In this document: piece after piece, positions 48,776 to 50,661 of the stretch
How the letters are laid out: every line of letters starts with the position of its first letter
How positions within the stretch are numbered: the first letter of the stretch is position 1
NCBI GenBank assembly: GCA_002011735.1
Contig: MTOQ01000069.1
Span: 1-50,661, forward strand
Reading direction: 5' to 3'
From: Nitrospirae bacterium JdFR-81
GTDB lineage: Bacteria > Nitrospirota > Thermodesulfovibrionia > UBA6902
Length of the DNA: 50,661 bases
Translations under genes and position numbers: made by a program
The notes under the pieces: model-generated
What the model was told of the DNA's origin: nothing
Databases searched by the model: none
Seen by the model: the letters and a program-made list of their open reading frames with translations, nothing else

Positions 48776-49516
48776 CTACCACATCAACTCCTTGAGCAGT
48801 CTCCTTGAATTCTCGTCATGAGGATCAAGCTTCAGGGCCTTCTCAAGTGCCTCGATCGCCTTCTCTGTCATCCCTGCCTTGGCATATGAGAATCCAAGAT
48901 GGAAGTATGTATCCGCATCGTTTGGATTGATCTTGATCACCTCCTCAAAGGCCCTTATCGCCTCCTCCATCATGTTCTTCTTCGTGTATGCCCTTCCGAG
49001 GTGATAGTTTGCGATGGCGTATTTGGGGTCTCTCCTTACGACCTCCCTAAAATACCTTATCGCCTCGTCAAGGTTGCCCTTGTGATAATAGGATATGCCC
49101 GCAAAGTAGTATGCACTTATGTATTCCCTGTTGTGTTTGATCGCCTCTTTAAACGCATCTATCGCCTCGTCTATACGACAGAGCCGATAATAGGCAACAC
49201 CAAGGGCAAAATAGGCATCACACCACTCAGGGGCTGACTTTATTGCGTTCTTATAATACTCGATCGCATCCTCAACAAAGCCACCATCATACATGATCTT
49301 GCCCATATAGTAGTTGGCCTCAGGGTCTTCAGGGTCGATCTTCAGGGCCTCTCCCATCTCGATCACCGCACGACCCATATCCCCAGGCTGACCGCGCCTC
49401 CTGTAGAGCAGGGCAGAGGCTATAAGACTGTCAACAGAGAGCTTCAGACGGCTTCCGCACTCTCCACAGTATTTATTACCCTCTGGATTCTCTGTGCCAC
49501 ACTTCTTGCATATCAT
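48776..49516 (-). CDS. Zinc-ribbon + TPR protein inside the nuo operon
   Basis: N-terminal MICKKCGTENPEGNKYCGECGSRLK; five or six TPR units; 4-nt gap to nuoG and 1-nt gap to nuoH. Confidence 0.9.
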   Translation of the reverse strand: MICKKCGTENPEGNKYCGECGSRLKLSVDSLIASALLYRRRGQPGDMGRAVIEMGEALKIDPEDPEANYYMGKIMYDGGFVEDAIEYYKNAIKSAPEWCDAYFALGVAYYRLCRIDEAIDAFKEAIKHNREYISAYYFAGISYYHKGNLDEAIRYFREVVRRDPKYAIANYHLGRAYTKKNMMEEAIRAFEEVIKINPNDADTYFHLGFSYAKAGMTEKAIEALEKALKLDPHDENSRRLLKELMW

Positions 49517-49520
49517 GATA

Positions 49521-50661
49521 TCACCCCTTCTTTATATTCACCTCGCAACCCTCAACCCCTGGAGCCTTTGTCACAGGATCGAGGGTATAACCCATCAGGC
49601 TGAAGACGCCCTTGCCCTTAAAGTGATTGCTGAGGAAGACCACATTATTATCAATCGATTCGTCCACCTTCACCCTCACCCTCATCTCCCCAACATTGGT
49701 TGAGATTATAACATCATCGCCATCATTAATACCAAGGCCCTGCGCCTCTCCCTGACCAAGCCTCAACAATGGTGCAGGGCATATCCTGGTCAGGATCGGA
49801 GACCTCTGGGAGATCGTCCCTGAATGAAAGAGGGGCCTATCGACACAGAGATAGAGCCTACCATTATATCCCCTTCCATCAGGCCTTATATGCATCGCCT
49901 CTATCGACCGTCCCTTAAATGGCTCTCCTTTATAAGGCCAGAGCCTGTCTCCTGCCTTTATCTCATCATATGTGAGTCCTCTGTGCAGGGGTGAGACCCT
50001 GGCGATCTCATCCATGATATCGCCTGCACTTGAGTAAGCCATCCAGCAGCCCATCCTCCCTGAAACCCTGGAGAGTATCATCCAGTCATCCATGCCTGCT
50101 GGGTTATTCACCGCCTTTGGCAGATACTGTATCCTCCTTTCAAGGTTGGTATAGGTTCCCTCCTTCTCGGACCATCCGATGGCAGGGAGTACCACATCTG
50201 CAATCTCGGCGGTCTCTGTCATGAATATATCCTGGACCACAAGGAGGTCAAGGTTGCCCAGTGCATCCCTTATGGCCTTGCCATTCGGCAGATTAAATAC
50301 AGGGTTTTCACCCATTACATACAGGGCCTTTATCCTCCCTGCCCTTGCACCATCGATAATCTCCATGAGTGTCAGGCCCTTGCCATCAGGTATCTGAGCC
50401 CCCCATGCCTCCTCATACCATGCCTTGAACTCTGCAATGGGCCTGCCACCTGGAAGCATATCAGGGACACAGCCCATGTCTATGAGGCCCTGCTCATTCG
50501 GCCCCTCTGAAAGCAGATAGAGCCTTGCCCCAAGAAGGAGGGTGAGGCCTGCAATCAAAAAGAGTATGCTGTGCCCATCCGTCCTCTGGACAAGGTCCAT
50601 CCCGAGGATGATCGATGGATTGCTACAGTCCAAGAGCATATCCCTGAGTTCATCAAGGCCA
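49521..50661 (-). CDS. nuoG: NADH-quinone oxidoreductase subunit G, C-terminal molybdopterin-oxidoreductase part (truncated by window edge)
   Basis: KALYVMGENPVFNLPNG, VVQDIFMTETAEIADVVLPAIGWSEKEGTYTNLERRIQYL; frame stays open to the window end. Confidence 0.87.
   Translation of the reverse strand, partial: GLDELRDMLLDCSNPSIILGMDLVQRTDGHSILFLIAGLTLLLGARLYLLSEGPNEQGLIDMGCVPDMLPGGRPIAEFKAWYEEAWGAQIPDGKGLTLMEIIDGARAGRIKALYVMGENPVFNLPNGKAIRDALGNLDLLVVQDIFMTETAEIADVVLPAIGWSEKEGTYTNLERRIQYLPKAVNNPAGMDDWMILSRVSGRMGCWMAYSSAGDIMDEIARVSPLHRGLTYDEIKAGDRLWPYKGEPFKGRSIEAMHIRPDGRGYNGRLYLCVDRPLFHSGTISQRSPILTRICPAPLLRLGQGEAQGLGINDGDDVIISTNVGEMRVRVKVDESIDNNVVFLSNHFKGKGVFSLMGYTLDPVTKAPGVEGCEVNIKKG

Overview
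The window is a gene-dense bacterial chromosomal segment with strongly AGG-biased arginine codons. The lineage is unknown from sequence alone; gene content suggests an anaerobe, possibly Nitrospirota-like. No transposons, CRISPR arrays or phage genes were seen. Main blocks in order: (1) a PyrR-attenuated pyrR-pyrB-pyrC-carA-X-carB operon; (2) a sulfur-import cluster of YeeE/YedE, TusA, a small GGYGAP-repeat membrane protein and UspA; (3) an FAD amine-oxidase-like protein and three B12-binding radical SAM proteins; (4) an Rrf2/IscR-type regulator followed by TusA-like, IscS-like and IscU genes, in which the IscS homologue has lost its PLP-lysine and several other PLP/substrate contacts but keeps the persulfide-loop cysteine; (5) pyrDK, SAM hydroxide adenosyltransferase, greA, UPF0016/TMEM165, queF, LOG, def, fmt, PASTA, rpe; (6) mreBCD-mrdA-rodA and leuB; (7) a single-domain cereblon-type CULT protein divergent from era; (8) ihfA, merR and two tRNAs; (9) a nuoG-(zinc-ribbon TPR)-nuoHIJKLMN operon. 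The strongest candidate for an undescribed system is the Rrf2-TusA-IscS*-IscU module: a putative cysteine-desulfurase-independent Fe-S assembly route. A near-exact IscR type-1 operator overlaps its promoter, and a second palindromic element is shared with the YeeE/TusA sulfur-import operon. All calls come from reading sequence and motifs by eye; no database searches were run.
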